Both the position numbers and the translations under genes were made by a program. From JAITWN01 sp034002745 (GTDB lineage Bacteria > Pseudomonadota > Gammaproteobacteria > SZUA-140), in NCBI GenBank assembly GCA_034002745.1, contig JAVEZY010000003.1, positions 62,001 to 126,000 on the forward strand: a stretch of DNA of 64,000 nt, given 5' to 3'. Positions 16,649 through 24,580 of the stretch are shown here, piece after piece. The notes below the pieces were generated by a model. That model did no database searches. It had not been told where the DNA came from and was given only the letters and a program-made list of their open reading frames with translations. Each line of letters starts with the position of its first letter. The first letter of the stretch is position 1.

Positions 16649-18025
16649 GTGTTCAATCTGTTTGGCAAGATCTTTCTCTGGTTCTGGGGCACGATGCTGG
16701 TGACGGCGGCGGCGGTGGCATTCACCACGGCCCAGCTCGGCGGGGCGAAGATTCCGCCCATGATCGAGCGTGCCCATGTCCAGTTCGTCGAGGCCGCCAC
16801 CGAGGCTACCGGTGTACTGGCGAGCGGTGGGGTCCGCGCGCTCGGACGGTGGCGCGATGAACATGGCACGCGCTCGATGCGGCTGTATGTGTTCGATCCG
16901 GCGGGGACGGAAGCCTTCGGGCAAACGGTCCCCGCGGAGCTGCGGCGTTTCTCCCGGCGTTTCGCGGGCGATCCGACCCCCGGCCCCATGCGGGAACGCC
17001 GTGGCATGATCGTGCATGCGGTGCCGGTGCCGGGCGAGGGCCTCTACCGTCTGGTCATGATTTTTCAGCCGCCGCATCCCGTCTGGCATCTGTTCACTTT
17101 CCCGGGATTGCTGGTGGCACTGCTCCTGAGCGCGGTGGTCTGTTTCGGACTGGCGCGCTATCTCACCTCGCCGCTGCTGCGCCTGCGAGGCGTGGTGCAG
17201 GCGCTGGCCGGCGGTGATCTGTCGGTGCGGGTGGGGCCGGCGCTGACGCGTCGCGGCGACGAGATCGGCAGTCTCGGCCGCGATTTCGATCGCATGGCGG
17301 AACGGCTGCAGGAGCTGATCGAAAGCCAGCAGCGCCTGCTGCGCGACGTATCTCACGAACTCCGCTCACCGCTGGCGCGGCTGCAGGCGGCGCTCGGACT
17401 GGCGCGTCAGCGCACGGGAGAGCAGGCCGCGGACGAGCTGGAGCGTATCGAGCGGGAGGCGGAGCGCCTGGAAGAACTGATCGGCCAGACACTGTCTCTT
17501 ACGCGTCTGGCTTCGGGCGTGGAAAGCCGGCGCGAAGAAACGGTTGATCTCGCCGGTCTGCTGCGCAGCGTGGCGGATGATGCCCGCTTCGAAGCCGCTC
17601 AGGGCGGACGAACGGTGACCGAGCAGCTGGAAGACTTCCTGCTCGTGCGGGGTGATCCGGAGCTGCTGCACCGCGCAATAGAAAACGTGGTGCGCAATGC
17701 TGTCCGTTACACCAGCGTGGGCGGCGCGGTGGAACTGAGTTTGCGGCGGGTCGATGCGCAGGCGCTGATCTCGGTCCGGGATTACGGTGCGGGGGTGGAT
17801 CGGCGGGACCTGGAGCGGCTGTTCGACCCGTTTTTCCGCTCGGGCGAGGCCCGCGATCGCGCGAGCGGAGGCTATGGGCTGGGGCTGGCAATCGCGCGGC
17901 GCGCGGTTGAGCTCCACGGCGGGGATATCAGGGCATGCAATGCTCCCGGTGGCGGTCTGCAGGTGGATATTCGCCTTCCGCTGTCGCCCGCCGATAGCAG
18001 ATCAGGCCAGGACGAAGGTGAATGA
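16649..18025 (+). CDS. Sensor histidine kinase (CpxA-like)
   Basis: 458 residues from GTG 16649, one base after the regulator's stop. The first membrane segment (about 5-25, FLWFWGTMLVTAAAVAF), a periplasmic sensor of about 120 residues and a second segment (about 150-170, GLLVALLLSAVVCFGLARY) lead into HAMP, the H-box LRDVSHELRSPLARLQAALG with His236, and a HATPase domain (NVVRNAVRYTSVGG, DYGAGVDRRDLERLFDPFFR, GYGLGLAIAR). The architecture and the FNLFGKIFLWFW start resemble CpxA. It phosphorylates the upstream regulator. The last codons overlap the next gene (ATGA). Confidence 0.9.
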   Translation: MFNLFGKIFLWFWGTMLVTAAAVAFTTAQLGGAKIPPMIERAHVQFVEAATEATGVLASGGVRALGRWRDEHGTRSMRLYVFDPAGTEAFGQTVPAELRRFSRRFAGDPTPGPMRERRGMIVHAVPVPGEGLYRLVMIFQPPHPVWHLFTFPGLLVALLLSAVVCFGLARYLTSPLLRLRGVVQALAGGDLSVRVGPALTRRGDEIGSLGRDFDRMAERLQELIESQQRLLRDVSHELRSPLARLQAALGLARQRTGEQAADELERIEREAERLEELIGQTLSLTRLASGVESRREETVDLAGLLRSVADDARFEAAQGGRTVTEQLEDFLLVRGDPELLHRAIENVVRNAVRYTSVGGAVELSLRRVDAQALISVRDYGAGVDRRDLERLFDPFFRSGEARDRASGGYGLGLAIARRAVELHGGDIRACNAPGGGLQVDIRLPLSPADSRSGQDEGE

Positions 18026-18555
18026 GCATGAGATATGGTCCGCGCACACTGGCGGCGCTGGCGCGCGCCGGCATCCTTCCAGAGGCGGTGGCCGGGCGCG
18101 GTTTGCGGGAATACGAAGAGGCATCCGAACTGGAGCCGGTGGAGACCGGCGCCGACGGCCGCGTCTATCTGCTGGCGCCGCATGCCGCGCAGGCCTGGCG
18201 CGCGCTGAGCGCTGCGGCGGCGGCCGATGGCGTGCGCCTGTACATCGTGTCCGCCTTCCGCAGCGTCGACCGTCAGCTGGAGCTGATCGAGCGCAAACTG
18301 GCGCGCGGCGATGCGCTTTCCGACATCCTGTCGGTGATCGCGCCGCCGGGATTCAGCGAACACCATACCGGTCGTGCGGTTGATGTGGGGTGCCCGGAAG
18401 CCGCGCCGCTGGAACGTGAGTTCGACCGCACTCCGGCCTTTCGCTGGCTGCGGTCCCGGGCGGGCGAGTTCGGTTTCCTGCTTTCGTATCCCGAGGGAAA
18501 TCCTCAGGGTTATCAATACGAGCCGTGGCACTGGTGCCACCGCGTGGGATCCTGA
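18022..18555 (+). CDS. VanY-type D,D-/L,D-carboxypeptidase family protein
   Basis: 177 residues. It keeps the zinc-peptidase blocks of the VanY/DacB family: IVSAFRSVDRQ, the SEHHTGRAVDVG metal motif (His, Asp) and the C-terminal EPWHWCHR (third histidine). These enzymes trim stem peptides of peptidoglycan. There is no clear signal peptide in the predicted start region (MSMRYGPRTLAALARAG), so the location is uncertain: either a cytoplasmic recycling enzyme or a non-classical export route. The start overlaps the kinase stop (ATGA), so it is translationally coupled to the two-component system. It converges on a small membrane protein. Confidence 0.84.
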   Translation: MSMRYGPRTLAALARAGILPEAVAGRGLREYEEASELEPVETGADGRVYLLAPHAAQAWRALSAAAAADGVRLYIVSAFRSVDRQLELIERKLARGDALSDILSVIAPPGFSEHHTGRAVDVGCPEAAPLEREFDRTPAFRWLRSRAGEFGFLLSYPEGNPQGYQYEPWHWCHRVGS

Positions 18556-18558
18556 CAG

Positions 18559-18927
18559 TCACCACAGTAGTTGCAGTGGAAGGGAGAACAGGTACAGGAC
18601 CAGGATGATGCCGGCCAGGCGCAGCAGCGTCCCCAATGGCCTCTGCTTGAGCCGGGTATAGACCGATTCCTCTTCACCGCTGCGGCGCCGGTCCTCGCGC
18701 TCGGCGCGTGCCCGGAGTTGCCGCTCACGCTGATAATCATCGAGCAGGGCGCGGGCGCGCAGGCGCACGGTATCGTCGTCCGAGTTCAGCCAGATTCCCC
18801 CCGAGGAAATTCCCCACCTGCCCGGGGGTGTCTCGTAGAAATCCACGCCGTGCTCGCGCAGCAGCGCGCAGACTTCTTCCGCCTCGTCGGCAGGTACGTG
18901 ACGCAGTGACATCAGCAATCTGGCCAT
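18559..18927 (-). CDS. Small C-tail-anchored membrane protein (DUF6164-like)
   Basis: 122 residues. The N-terminal half (MARLLMSLRHVPADEAEEV ... LREHGVDFYETPP-GRWG) resembles a short ferredoxin-like signal-transfer domain of the DUF2007/DUF6164 type. A charged helix rich in Arg/Glu follows (about 70-95), and a single hydrophobic segment (LLRLAGIILVLYLFSLPLQL) ends the protein, so it should be anchored in the inner membrane with the body in the cytosol. No catalytic motif is visible and the function is unknown. It is divergent from the LpxA homologue and its 3' end is three bases from the peptidase stop. Confidence 0.72.
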   Translation of the reverse strand: MARLLMSLRHVPADEAEEVCALLREHGVDFYETPPGRWGISSGGIWLNSDDDTVRLRARALLDDYQRERQLRARAEREDRRRSGEEESVYTRLKQRPLGTLLRLAGIILVLYLFSLPLQLLW

Positions 18928-19015
18928 GGGAGAGGGCTCCGGTCGTTGATGGCTATTCTAGCCGCGGCGGCGTGTCGGCGTGGCGGCTGGCGCCGACTTT
19001 TCGTAACATGTGCGG

Positions 19016-19804
19016 ATGTCCGATCTCATCGATGAAATCCATCCGCAGGCCGTGATCGCGCACGGCGCGCGTCTCGGCAAGGGTAACCGCATCGGCCCCG
19101 GGGTGGTGATCGAGAACGATGTCGAGCTCGGCGATGGCAATGTGTTCCTGCCCTATGCCGTCATCAAGACCGGTACCCGGATGGGCAGCGGCAATACCGT
19201 CCACGAACACGCGGTGCTCGGCGGACCGCCGCAGGATCTGAGCTTCAAGGGCCGTGATACGACGCTGGAAATCGGCGACGGCAACGTGTTTCGCGAGGGA
19301 GTGACGATCAACCGGGGCTGCAAGGGTGACGGCCGTACCATCGTTGGCAACCGCAACTACTTCATGGCGGCCTGTCACGCTGCACATGACTGCATTCTCG
19401 GCGACGATATCATCGTCGCCAACGGCGCGCTGCTCGCCGGGCATGTGGAAGTGGAGGATCGCGTCTTCATATCGGGCTGCGTGGTGATCCACCAGTTCTG
19501 CCATATCGGACGCAATGCGATGCTGAGCGGCGGCGCCCGCATCTCGCTTGATGCGCCGCCATTCTTCATCACCGAGGGCAGTCCTGCCCACGTGCGCGGC
19601 CTCAATGTCGTGGGGCTGAAGCGGGCGGGATTCACCCTGGAGGATATCGCCGAGTTGAAGAAGGCATATCGTACGCTTTTCCAGCGGCGTCAGCCCTTGC
19701 CGGTGATCATGGAAGAGCTGGGGCGGAGCAATGATCCGCATGTGCGCCATCTGCACGGCTTCCTTGCCCGTTCACGTCGCGGTTTTCATCGCGCCGCGCC
19801 CTGA
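19016..19804 (+). CDS. lpxA: Acyl-ACP--UDP-N-acetylglucosamine O-acyltransferase (LpxA) homologue
   Basis: 262 residues from ATG 19016 (an in-frame GTG lies at 19010). LpxA starts lipid A synthesis by acylating UDP-GlcNAc. The left-handed beta-helix hexapeptide repeats fill residues 5-190 (GNRIGPGVVIENDVELGDGN and onward). Active-site blocks are present: HAAHDC with the catalytic base histidine, LLAGHVEV, VIHQFC and GLKRAGF. The usual GTxxGGG loop reads INRGCKGDGRT instead. The C-terminal three-helix part is present (DIAELKKAYRTLFQ). It stands alone, away from lpxD-fabZ-lpxB, so it may be a second, specialised copy. The convergent neighbour is an outer-membrane-type protein. Confidence 0.83.
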   Translation: MSDLIDEIHPQAVIAHGARLGKGNRIGPGVVIENDVELGDGNVFLPYAVIKTGTRMGSGNTVHEHAVLGGPPQDLSFKGRDTTLEIGDGNVFREGVTINRGCKGDGRTIVGNRNYFMAACHAAHDCILGDDIIVANGALLAGHVEVEDRVFISGCVVIHQFCHIGRNAMLSGGARISLDAPPFFITEGSPAHVRGLNVVGLKRAGFTLEDIAELKKAYRTLFQRRQPLPVIMEELGRSNDPHVRHLHGFLARSRRGFHRAAP

Positions 19805-19811
19805 GCCGGCA

Positions 19812-21128
19812 TCACCAGGAAAGCAGCAGGCCGAGCGAAACCCCGCCCTGCCGGTAGTCGTACGCCGGGACGTTGGAATGGTTGAGGGTGCGCTGGAGCT
19901 GCAGCGCCAACTCCCGATCGCGTCCGATCGATCGGCTCAGGCGCAGAAAGAGCCTGAGTCGATGGTCCTTGCGCCGCATGGCGCTTCCATCCGTGAGTTC
20001 GCCTGGATCGGCGTAGTGGCTGCGTCGATAGCGTAAGCCTGTGCTGATGACGTTTCCGCCCGCCAGTCTGAAACGCACATCACCGCCAATTTCGTGTCGC
20101 CGCGGCGAGACGCTGATGAAGACCGGTTCCCGAAGATCGTTCCTGTCGTTGTCCTCGTAGCGGTAGAAGCCACGCAGCCGCGTGGCGCGGATCTGCCAGG
20201 CCGACTCGAGTTCGAAAGCGTGATGTGATCCTGTGAGATAGGCGAACCGTGCGTTCGATTCGCGTGTCCGTCCCGTTTCAACCATCAGACGCAGGACGTG
20301 CTCGGGGCGGAATGAGCGGCTCGCTTCGAGCCGCAGCGCATGGCCGGAGGTCAATCCCGAGCCATCGGCCAGGGTCCGCTCGACTTGCAGTTCCCCGTCG
20401 ACCCGCCAGGCGCCGAAATGGCGGCTGTGCATGGCGCCCAGCCGAAACAGCGCGGTGTCGTATTCATGCAGGTCCTGGTGTGCCAGCAGCCAGGCACTTC
20501 CGCGCAGCGAGAGTCCCGCCTGGTTCAGTAGTCGCGGTGCGTAGTCGAAATCGCCGTAGAGCTCCAGCCAGGTGTCGCCCTTTCCGGTCTCGGCCAGTGT
20601 CTCGTCGTCGGCGCGCAGCGTTACGTTGCTGTCATACCCGATGGACGCGTAGGCCAGGCCGCCGGGTCGCGAAGCGTGGTTCTCCGCCATCGTTCGGCCG
20701 AGTTCATCGATCAGTTCCCGCAGTTCGGCTTCGGGGGACGCGTCCCGTGCCCGCTTCAGCCAATCCGCGGCAAGCCGCCGATCTTTCAGTTGCCAGGCGC
20801 TGAGCGCGGCATTGTAGGCGGCGACGGCGGTGAGGCGGGGGTCGCGGGCGGCGCGGCTGAACGCTGCGACTGCCTGTTCGTGGTCTGCGAGACGATAATG
20901 GATGGCGCCGAGGTTGAAATCGATCGCGGGATCGTCGACCCCGGTGGCCTGCAGTTCGCGGAAGCCTGCGAGGGCTTCCTCGTTCCGCCCGGACTCGAAG
21001 GCGGCGACGGCCTGATCGTATATCCGGTCGCCTTCCGTATCGGCACGGATTTCCGGACCGATGCAGAGTAGCAGAATGGCCAGCAGGGCCGCGAGCGAGC
21101 CTGGGGGCGTGCGGGGGGGCAAGGGCAC
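19812..21128 (-). CDS. TPR protein with C-terminal beta-barrel-like domain, exported
   Basis: 438 residues from GTG 21128; no good ribosome site is visible. Residues 1-29 are a Sec signal (LAALLAILLLCIGPEIRA-D). Residues about 30-165 hold three TPR-like units (AVAAFESGRNEEALAGF, AIDFNLGAIHYRLADHEQAV, AYNAALSAWQLKDRRLAADW). From about 175 to the end the sequence alternates polar and hydrophobic residues with many Tyr/Arg/His, as in beta-barrels (YASIGYDSNVTLR, LSLRGSAWLLAHQDLHEYD), and ends in an aromatic (GLLLSW) as outer-membrane proteins do. The layout resembles TPR-porin exporters such as PgaA or Slam-type proteins, but I cannot name the family. The nearest neighbour (lpxA) is convergent. 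Confidence 0.68.
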   Translation of the reverse strand: MPLPPRTPPGSLAALLAILLLCIGPEIRADTEGDRIYDQAVAAFESGRNEEALAGFRELQATGVDDPAIDFNLGAIHYRLADHEQAVAAFSRAARDPRLTAVAAYNAALSAWQLKDRRLAADWLKRARDASPEAELRELIDELGRTMAENHASRPGGLAYASIGYDSNVTLRADDETLAETGKGDTWLELYGDFDYAPRLLNQAGLSLRGSAWLLAHQDLHEYDTALFRLGAMHSRHFGAWRVDGELQVERTLADGSGLTSGHALRLEASRSFRPEHVLRLMVETGRTRESNARFAYLTGSHHAFELESAWQIRATRLRGFYRYEDNDRNDLREPVFISVSPRRHEIGGDVRFRLAGGNVISTGLRYRRSHYADPGELTDGSAMRRKDHRLRLFLRLSRSIGRDRELALQLQRTLNHSNVPAYDYRQGGVSLGLLLSW

Positions 21129-21248
21129 TGTTCAGGAGCGTGTGAATCGGGCGTGCGGCCATTATCCGGGCCGCCGCGGACGGCGGTCAATGACGGCGAT
21201 CGGCGACACCGCCCGGCTTCCCGTCGAGCATCCAAGCGCCATGGCGGT

Positions 21249-21254
21249 TATAAT
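21249..21254 (+). promoter_or_regulatory. Candidate -10 hexamer for the HPF gene
   Basis: A perfect TATAAT lies 46 bases before the HPF-family start codon, in an otherwise GC-rich stretch. The -35 position (around 21226-21231, GAGCAT) is poor, so an activator or alternative sigma use is possible. The call rests on the hexamer alone. Confidence 0.4.
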
Positions 21255-21299
21255 GAGTCCTTTCAAGCGCGGGCGCTGATCCTTCAGGAGATTGCAAAA

Positions 21300-21614
21300 A
21301 TGCATGTGCAGGTCAATACGGACGGCAACGTCCAGGGCAGGGAAGACGTCACCGAGCGGGTGCGTGCCACGGTCTCCGATGGGCTCGCCCGTTTTGCCGA
21401 CAGGCTGACCCGCGTCGAGGTTCATCTCTCCGACGAGAACAGCGCCAAGGCTGGGGCCGACGACAAGCGTTGCCTGATCGAGGCCCGTGTGGCGGGCATG
21501 GATCCGGTGGTGGCCAGCCATAACGCGGCGGCATTGCCGGTAGCGATCGATGGCGCGCTCGACAAGCTGCGCCGGGCGCTGGATAGCGCCATTGGCAGGC
21601 TGGAGAAGCGCTGA
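21300..21614 (+). CDS. Ribosome hibernation factor, HPF/RaiA (S30AE) family
   Basis: 104 residues with ribosome site CAGGAGATTGCAAAA before ATG 21300. The S30AE fold is recognisable by its alternating strands and helices: MHVQVNTDGNVQGREDVTERV, FADRLTRVEVHLSDENSAK and DDKRCLIEARVAGMDPVVA, then a helix ALPVAIDGALDKLRRALDSAI. Short members bind the 30S subunit and promote 70S dimerisation (HPF) or stalling (RaiA) in stationary phase. The length alone, without a long C-terminal domain, excludes the long-HPF type. It is not next to rpoN, the usual HPF partner, so it may be an additional paralogue. Confidence 0.8.
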   Translation: MHVQVNTDGNVQGREDVTERVRATVSDGLARFADRLTRVEVHLSDENSAKAGADDKRCLIEARVAGMDPVVASHNAAALPVAIDGALDKLRRALDSAIGRLEKR

Positions 21615-21706
21615 CAGTTGTCAAAATCCGCTCGGCTGCGGGATCCGGGGGTGAGCGTCGGTCGAAGCGGAATAAGCGACCAGATCACCCCCAACCGGAG
21701 GAACCA

Positions 21707-22480
21707 TTGCAGCCAAGACATCGAATACGATTTCCGCAGGTTGAAGGTCACGCTCTCGCCCAGGATGAGGTGTATTTCTACCTGATCGACGACGGCGGGA
21801 AAAAGACCAAGATCCGTTTTCACGACTACGATCATATCTACCGTCATCCCGGTCTTTACGAACAGCTGTTCTATGACCGGCTCCGATGCGATTCACCGCG
21901 CAAGGTTGCGGAAATCCTCAAGTCCGCAATCGATCAGACCAATGAAAACTTCACTGCCCTGCGGGTGCTCGATCTGGGCGCAGGCAATGGCCTGATGGGG
22001 GAGGCGCTGGATCGTTACGGTGTGTCGCGGCTGGTAGGAGTCGACATCATTCCCGAGGCGCGTGCCGCGATGGAGCGTGATCGCCCCCATGTCTACGATG
22101 CTTACCATGTGGCCGACTTCTGCCGCCTGAACGGCGACATGCGGGAGGAGTTGGAATCCTGGGGGTTCAACTGCCTGACCACCGTGGCGGCGCTGGGGTT
22201 CGGAGACATTCCTCCACTGGCGTTCATGGAGGCGTTCAACCTGGTGCATGCCCAGGGCTGGGTCGCGTTCAACATCAAGGAGACGTTCTTCGATGGCCGG
22301 GACGATAGTGGCTTCTCGACCATGATCCGGGAGATGATCTTTTCGCGCCACATCACCATCTATCATCTCGAGCGCTATCGCCATCGTCTGTCGATGGAAG
22401 GCGAGCCTCTGTACTATTACGCCATTGCGGCGAAGAAGAACGGCGATATTCCCTCCGAATTCATCGCCCGCTATAGCTGA
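21707..22480 (+). CDS. Class I SAM-dependent methyltransferase of unknown target
   Basis: 257 residues from TTG 21707, chosen because CCGGAGGAACCA gives a strong ribosome site 5-8 bases upstream. Motif I is VLDLGAGNGLMGEALDRYG (about residues 86-104), with the acidic motif II LVGVDIIPEARAA and a post-motif CLTTVAALGFGDIPP. Residues 1-60 form a conserved-looking leader (DEVYFYLIDDGGKKTKIRFHD followed by YDHIYRHPGLYEQLFYDRL) that is not part of the Rossmann fold and may bind substrate. The C-terminal AFNIKETFFD stretch resembles small-molecule methyltransferases. Substrate unknown. It is followed 1 base later by the nirK terminator on the other strand. Confidence 0.75.
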   Translation: MQPRHRIRFPQVEGHALAQDEVYFYLIDDGGKKTKIRFHDYDHIYRHPGLYEQLFYDRLRCDSPRKVAEILKSAIDQTNENFTALRVLDLGAGNGLMGEALDRYGVSRLVGVDIIPEARAAMERDRPHVYDAYHVADFCRLNGDMREELESWGFNCLTTVAALGFGDIPPLAFMEAFNLVHAQGWVAFNIKETFFDGRDDSGFSTMIREMIFSRHITIYHLERYRHRLSMEGEPLYYYAIAAKKNGDIPSEFIARYS

Positions 22481-22481
22481 G

Positions 22482-22508
22482 AAAAAAAAGGGGGGCGCAA
22501 GGCCCCCC
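22482..22508 (-). terminator. Rho-independent terminator of the nirK operon
   Basis: On the minus strand a perfect 7-bp GC stem (GGGGGGC/GCCCCCC as paired on the DNA, 22490-22496 with 22502-22508) with a 5-base loop is followed by eight T residues (22482-22489 read in reverse). It lies 24 bases after the nirK stop. The other strand has no T run, so the terminator works for nirK. Confidence 0.92.
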
Positions 22509-22532
22509 AACTCATGCTTGACAGCAGGGTGA

Positions 22533-23483
22533 TCAACGCAGGATCAGATTGCCGTCCTTGCCGATCTTCGGGTCGGCGTCCGGAGTGTGCATCAGCACGG
22601 TGATGGCGCCGCGCATTGCAGCCTTCATCGCGTGATCCACGATTGCGTTGTTGGTCGGACGGTCGGCAGGCGATTTGATGTCGAACGTCACCGCCTCGGC
22701 AACTCCCATGTTGTAGGTCTGGATGCCGTAGATCACGTTCTTCGGATTGCCGTTCAGGTAGACGCGGTCCCAGATGCCAGCGATCGGGTGGATCGCCGCC
22801 GGCTCGTTGATGTTGGCATTCACGTAGTGGATGCGCACCAGTTCGCCCGGCTTGGCCTGAAGCGCGAGGCTGGCATTCGGGTCGTGCACCGGATCGTAGT
22901 GGAAGACCTTTCCATTGATCAGCGAATTGGCCCAGCCTTCGTTCTCCATCATGCCGTGATGGTCTTCGGCATCCGGGAAGAACTGCGACTGGATCAGAAC
23001 GTACTCGCGGTCAGGCTTCGGATAGGCGGCCGTGAATCCCTCTTTCGGATCGACGATGATGATGCCGAACATCCCGCGCGCGATGTGCTGGTGCATCGGG
23101 TCCGACCCGCAGTGATACATGAAGACACCGGGGTACTGGGCCTTGAAGCTGAACTGCTTGGTCTCACCGGGCTTGACCGATGTGAACTCCTTGAGCACGT
23201 CCGCGACCGCGGCGTGGAAGTCCATGGAGTGCGAGTTCTTGTTGCTCGCGGGATTGACCAGCGTGAATTCGACGGTGTCGCCTTCCTTGACCCTCACCAC
23301 CGGCCCGGGAATCTCGCCGCCGAAGGTCCACGCGGGATACATCGTGCCCTTATTGTCGATGGCTACTTCTTTCTCCTTGACTTCCATGGTCACCTTGACC
23401 GTCGCGGCGAACGCCGGGGCGGCGATCATCGATGCGCCGATCACGGCCGCTGTCAAGGCCCTCCGCATGGTATTCCCCCTCAT
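22533..23483 (-). CDS. nirK: Copper-containing nitrite reductase (NirK, class II/AniA-like)
   Basis: 316 residues, reducing nitrite to NO in the periplasm. AGGAGG lies 5 bases before ATG 23483. Signal peptide: residues 1-27 (ending APAFA-A). Two cupredoxin domains. Type 1 copper ligands are His85, Cys125, His133 and Met138; type 2 ligands are His90, His124 and His284; the catalytic pair is Asp88 (MDFH) and His232 (IHPIAG). The Cys-to-His spacing of eight and the HPIAGIWDRVY block match the class II (AniA-type) form rather than Alcaligenes-type NirK. It is the last gene of a four-gene operon (multicopper oxidase, diheme cytochrome, cytochrome, nirK), as in Nitrosomonas ncgABC-nirK, and ends at a strong terminator. 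Confidence 0.93.
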   Translation of the reverse strand: MRGNTMRRALTAAVIGASMIAAPAFAATVKVTMEVKEKEVAIDNKGTMYPAWTFGGEIPGPVVRVKEGDTVEFTLVNPASNKNSHSMDFHAAVADVLKEFTSVKPGETKQFSFKAQYPGVFMYHCGSDPMHQHIARGMFGIIIVDPKEGFTAAYPKPDREYVLIQSQFFPDAEDHHGMMENEGWANSLINGKVFHYDPVHDPNASLALQAKPGELVRIHYVNANINEPAAIHPIAGIWDRVYLNGNPKNVIYGIQTYNMGVAEAVTFDIKSPADRPTNNAIVDHAMKAAMRGAITVLMHTPDADPKIGKDGNLILR

Positions 23484-23531
23484 GACTACCTCCTCTCGTG
23501 GTGGTTGACGACAAATCGGTACTTTTTTGGT

Positions 23532-23888
23532 TCAGCCGGTGCCGTGACGGCACTGGCAGAGCTCGCGCATGTGCTCGACGAGCCGGTGAATCTCATCATC
23601 ACTGAAGACGCCGTCCCACGGCGGCATCAGCACTGATTTATTGATGCTCTGACCGCCCTCCTTGATCGCCTTGAAGAGGAGTTCGTCGGAGCGCGCGGAC
23701 ATCGCCGAGGCATCCGTGTGATCACGGGGCTGGACCGACATGTCGTGGACGTTGATTCCCATGCCGTTGCCGTGGACGCCATGACACTGGGTGCAGTACA
23801 CCTGATAGAGATCGGCGCCGCTCTCTTCGGCCAGCGCGGGCGCAGCGGAGGCGGCGAGCAGGACTGCCATCGCAGCGTATGTCTTCAT
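23532..23888 (-). CDS. Small periplasmic cytochrome c (NcgC-like)
   Basis: 118 residues from ATG 23888, whose A overlaps the upstream TGA (TGATG coupling). Signal peptide 1-20 (AVLLAASAAPALA-E). One heme site, CTQCHG (about residues 32-37), with a methionine in SVLMPPWDGVFSDDEI as the likely sixth ligand and a class I cytochrome C-terminal helix (IHRLVEHMREL). Two extra cysteines end the protein (CQCRHGTG). It probably passes electrons between the diheme cytochrome, the multicopper oxidase and NirK; the gene order matches ncgC of ammonia oxidisers. The direction of electron flow is inferred. Confidence 0.87.
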   Translation of the reverse strand: MKTYAAMAVLLAASAAPALAEESGADLYQVYCTQCHGVHGNGMGINVHDMSVQPRDHTDASAMSARSDELLFKAIKEGGQSINKSVLMPPWDGVFSDDEIHRLVEHMRELCQCRHGTG

Positions 23889-24580
23889 CACTCCATCTCC
23901 TCGGCAAGCGCCCGCATGTAGTGCACCAGCTTCTGCAGATCAGCGTCGGTCAGATGCCGGTTGGGCATGAAGGAACGGGGATCCCAGGCCTGGGGATTGC
24001 GCATGTAGCTGATCATCCAATCGGCCTGGAGCCGCTTCGCGGCAGTGTAGACCTCGGGGCCGGAGAGGCCGCCGTACTCCGGCTCGATCTGGTGGCAGGC
24101 AAGGCAGCCGCGGAACTTGTCGAACATCAATTCGCCCATCGACAGACCGATGCTCCCTTCCTTGTACTCGCCGGGATTCACCAGGTCGTCGCCGGCGCGC
24201 AGGGTCATCAACGCTTCGGCGGCGGCCTTTGCGTCCGCCTCGCCAAGCGCCGTGTGGTCGATGAGTCCGCTCTCGTCGATGGCATCGATGCCGTCCTCGC
24301 CATCGACGACGAGCTTGCCGTAGAACATGCCGGCGGGGCGGATCCGGGTCGGCTCCTGCAGCCAGTTCTCCAGCCATTCCTGACGATACTTGTTGCCGGC
24401 GTAGAACAGATCGGGACCCTTGCGCTCACGCAACTCCTGGAGTGTGGCCGGAGCCGGCCCTGTCAGATCGTGGCATCCGCTGCATTCGTTCTTCAGAAGT
24501 TCCGTGCCGCTGGCCGACGCCGTTCCCGCGGCGAAGGCGAGCAATGCGCTTCCAAGTGCAGCGTGCATGAGCCTACTCAT
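23888..24580 (-). CDS. Periplasmic diheme cytochrome c (NcgB-like)
   Basis: 230 residues. Signal peptide to about residue 23 (ALLAFAAGTASA-S). Two heme-binding sites: CSGCHD near residue 33 and CLACHQ near residue 158, with methionines in RPAGMFYGKL and SFMPNRHLTDADL as candidate axial ligands, the pattern of two fused class I cytochromes. The start overlaps the multicopper oxidase stop by eight bases and its stop overlaps the next cytochrome, so translation of the block is coupled. It corresponds in order and type to ncgB in Nitrosomonas. Likely role: electron transfer within the nitrite/NO module. Confidence 0.88.
   Translation of the reverse strand: MSRLMHAALGSALLAFAAGTASASGTELLKNECSGCHDLTGPAPATLQELRERKGPDLFYAGNKYRQEWLENWLQEPTRIRPAGMFYGKLVVDGEDGIDAIDESGLIDHTALGEADAKAAAEALMTLRAGDDLVNPGEYKEGSIGLSMGELMFDKFRGCLACHQIEPEYGGLSGPEVYTAAKRLQADWMISYMRNPQAWDPRSFMPNRHLTDADLQKLVHYMRALAEEME

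Noticed and set aside
22740..22800. Apparent loss of the NirK catalytic histidine (GHG replaced by GIW)
   Set aside because: In class II (AniA-type) NirK the catalytic histidine is the one in HxIxGxxD, which is present here as His232; the second histidine is specific to class I enzymes.
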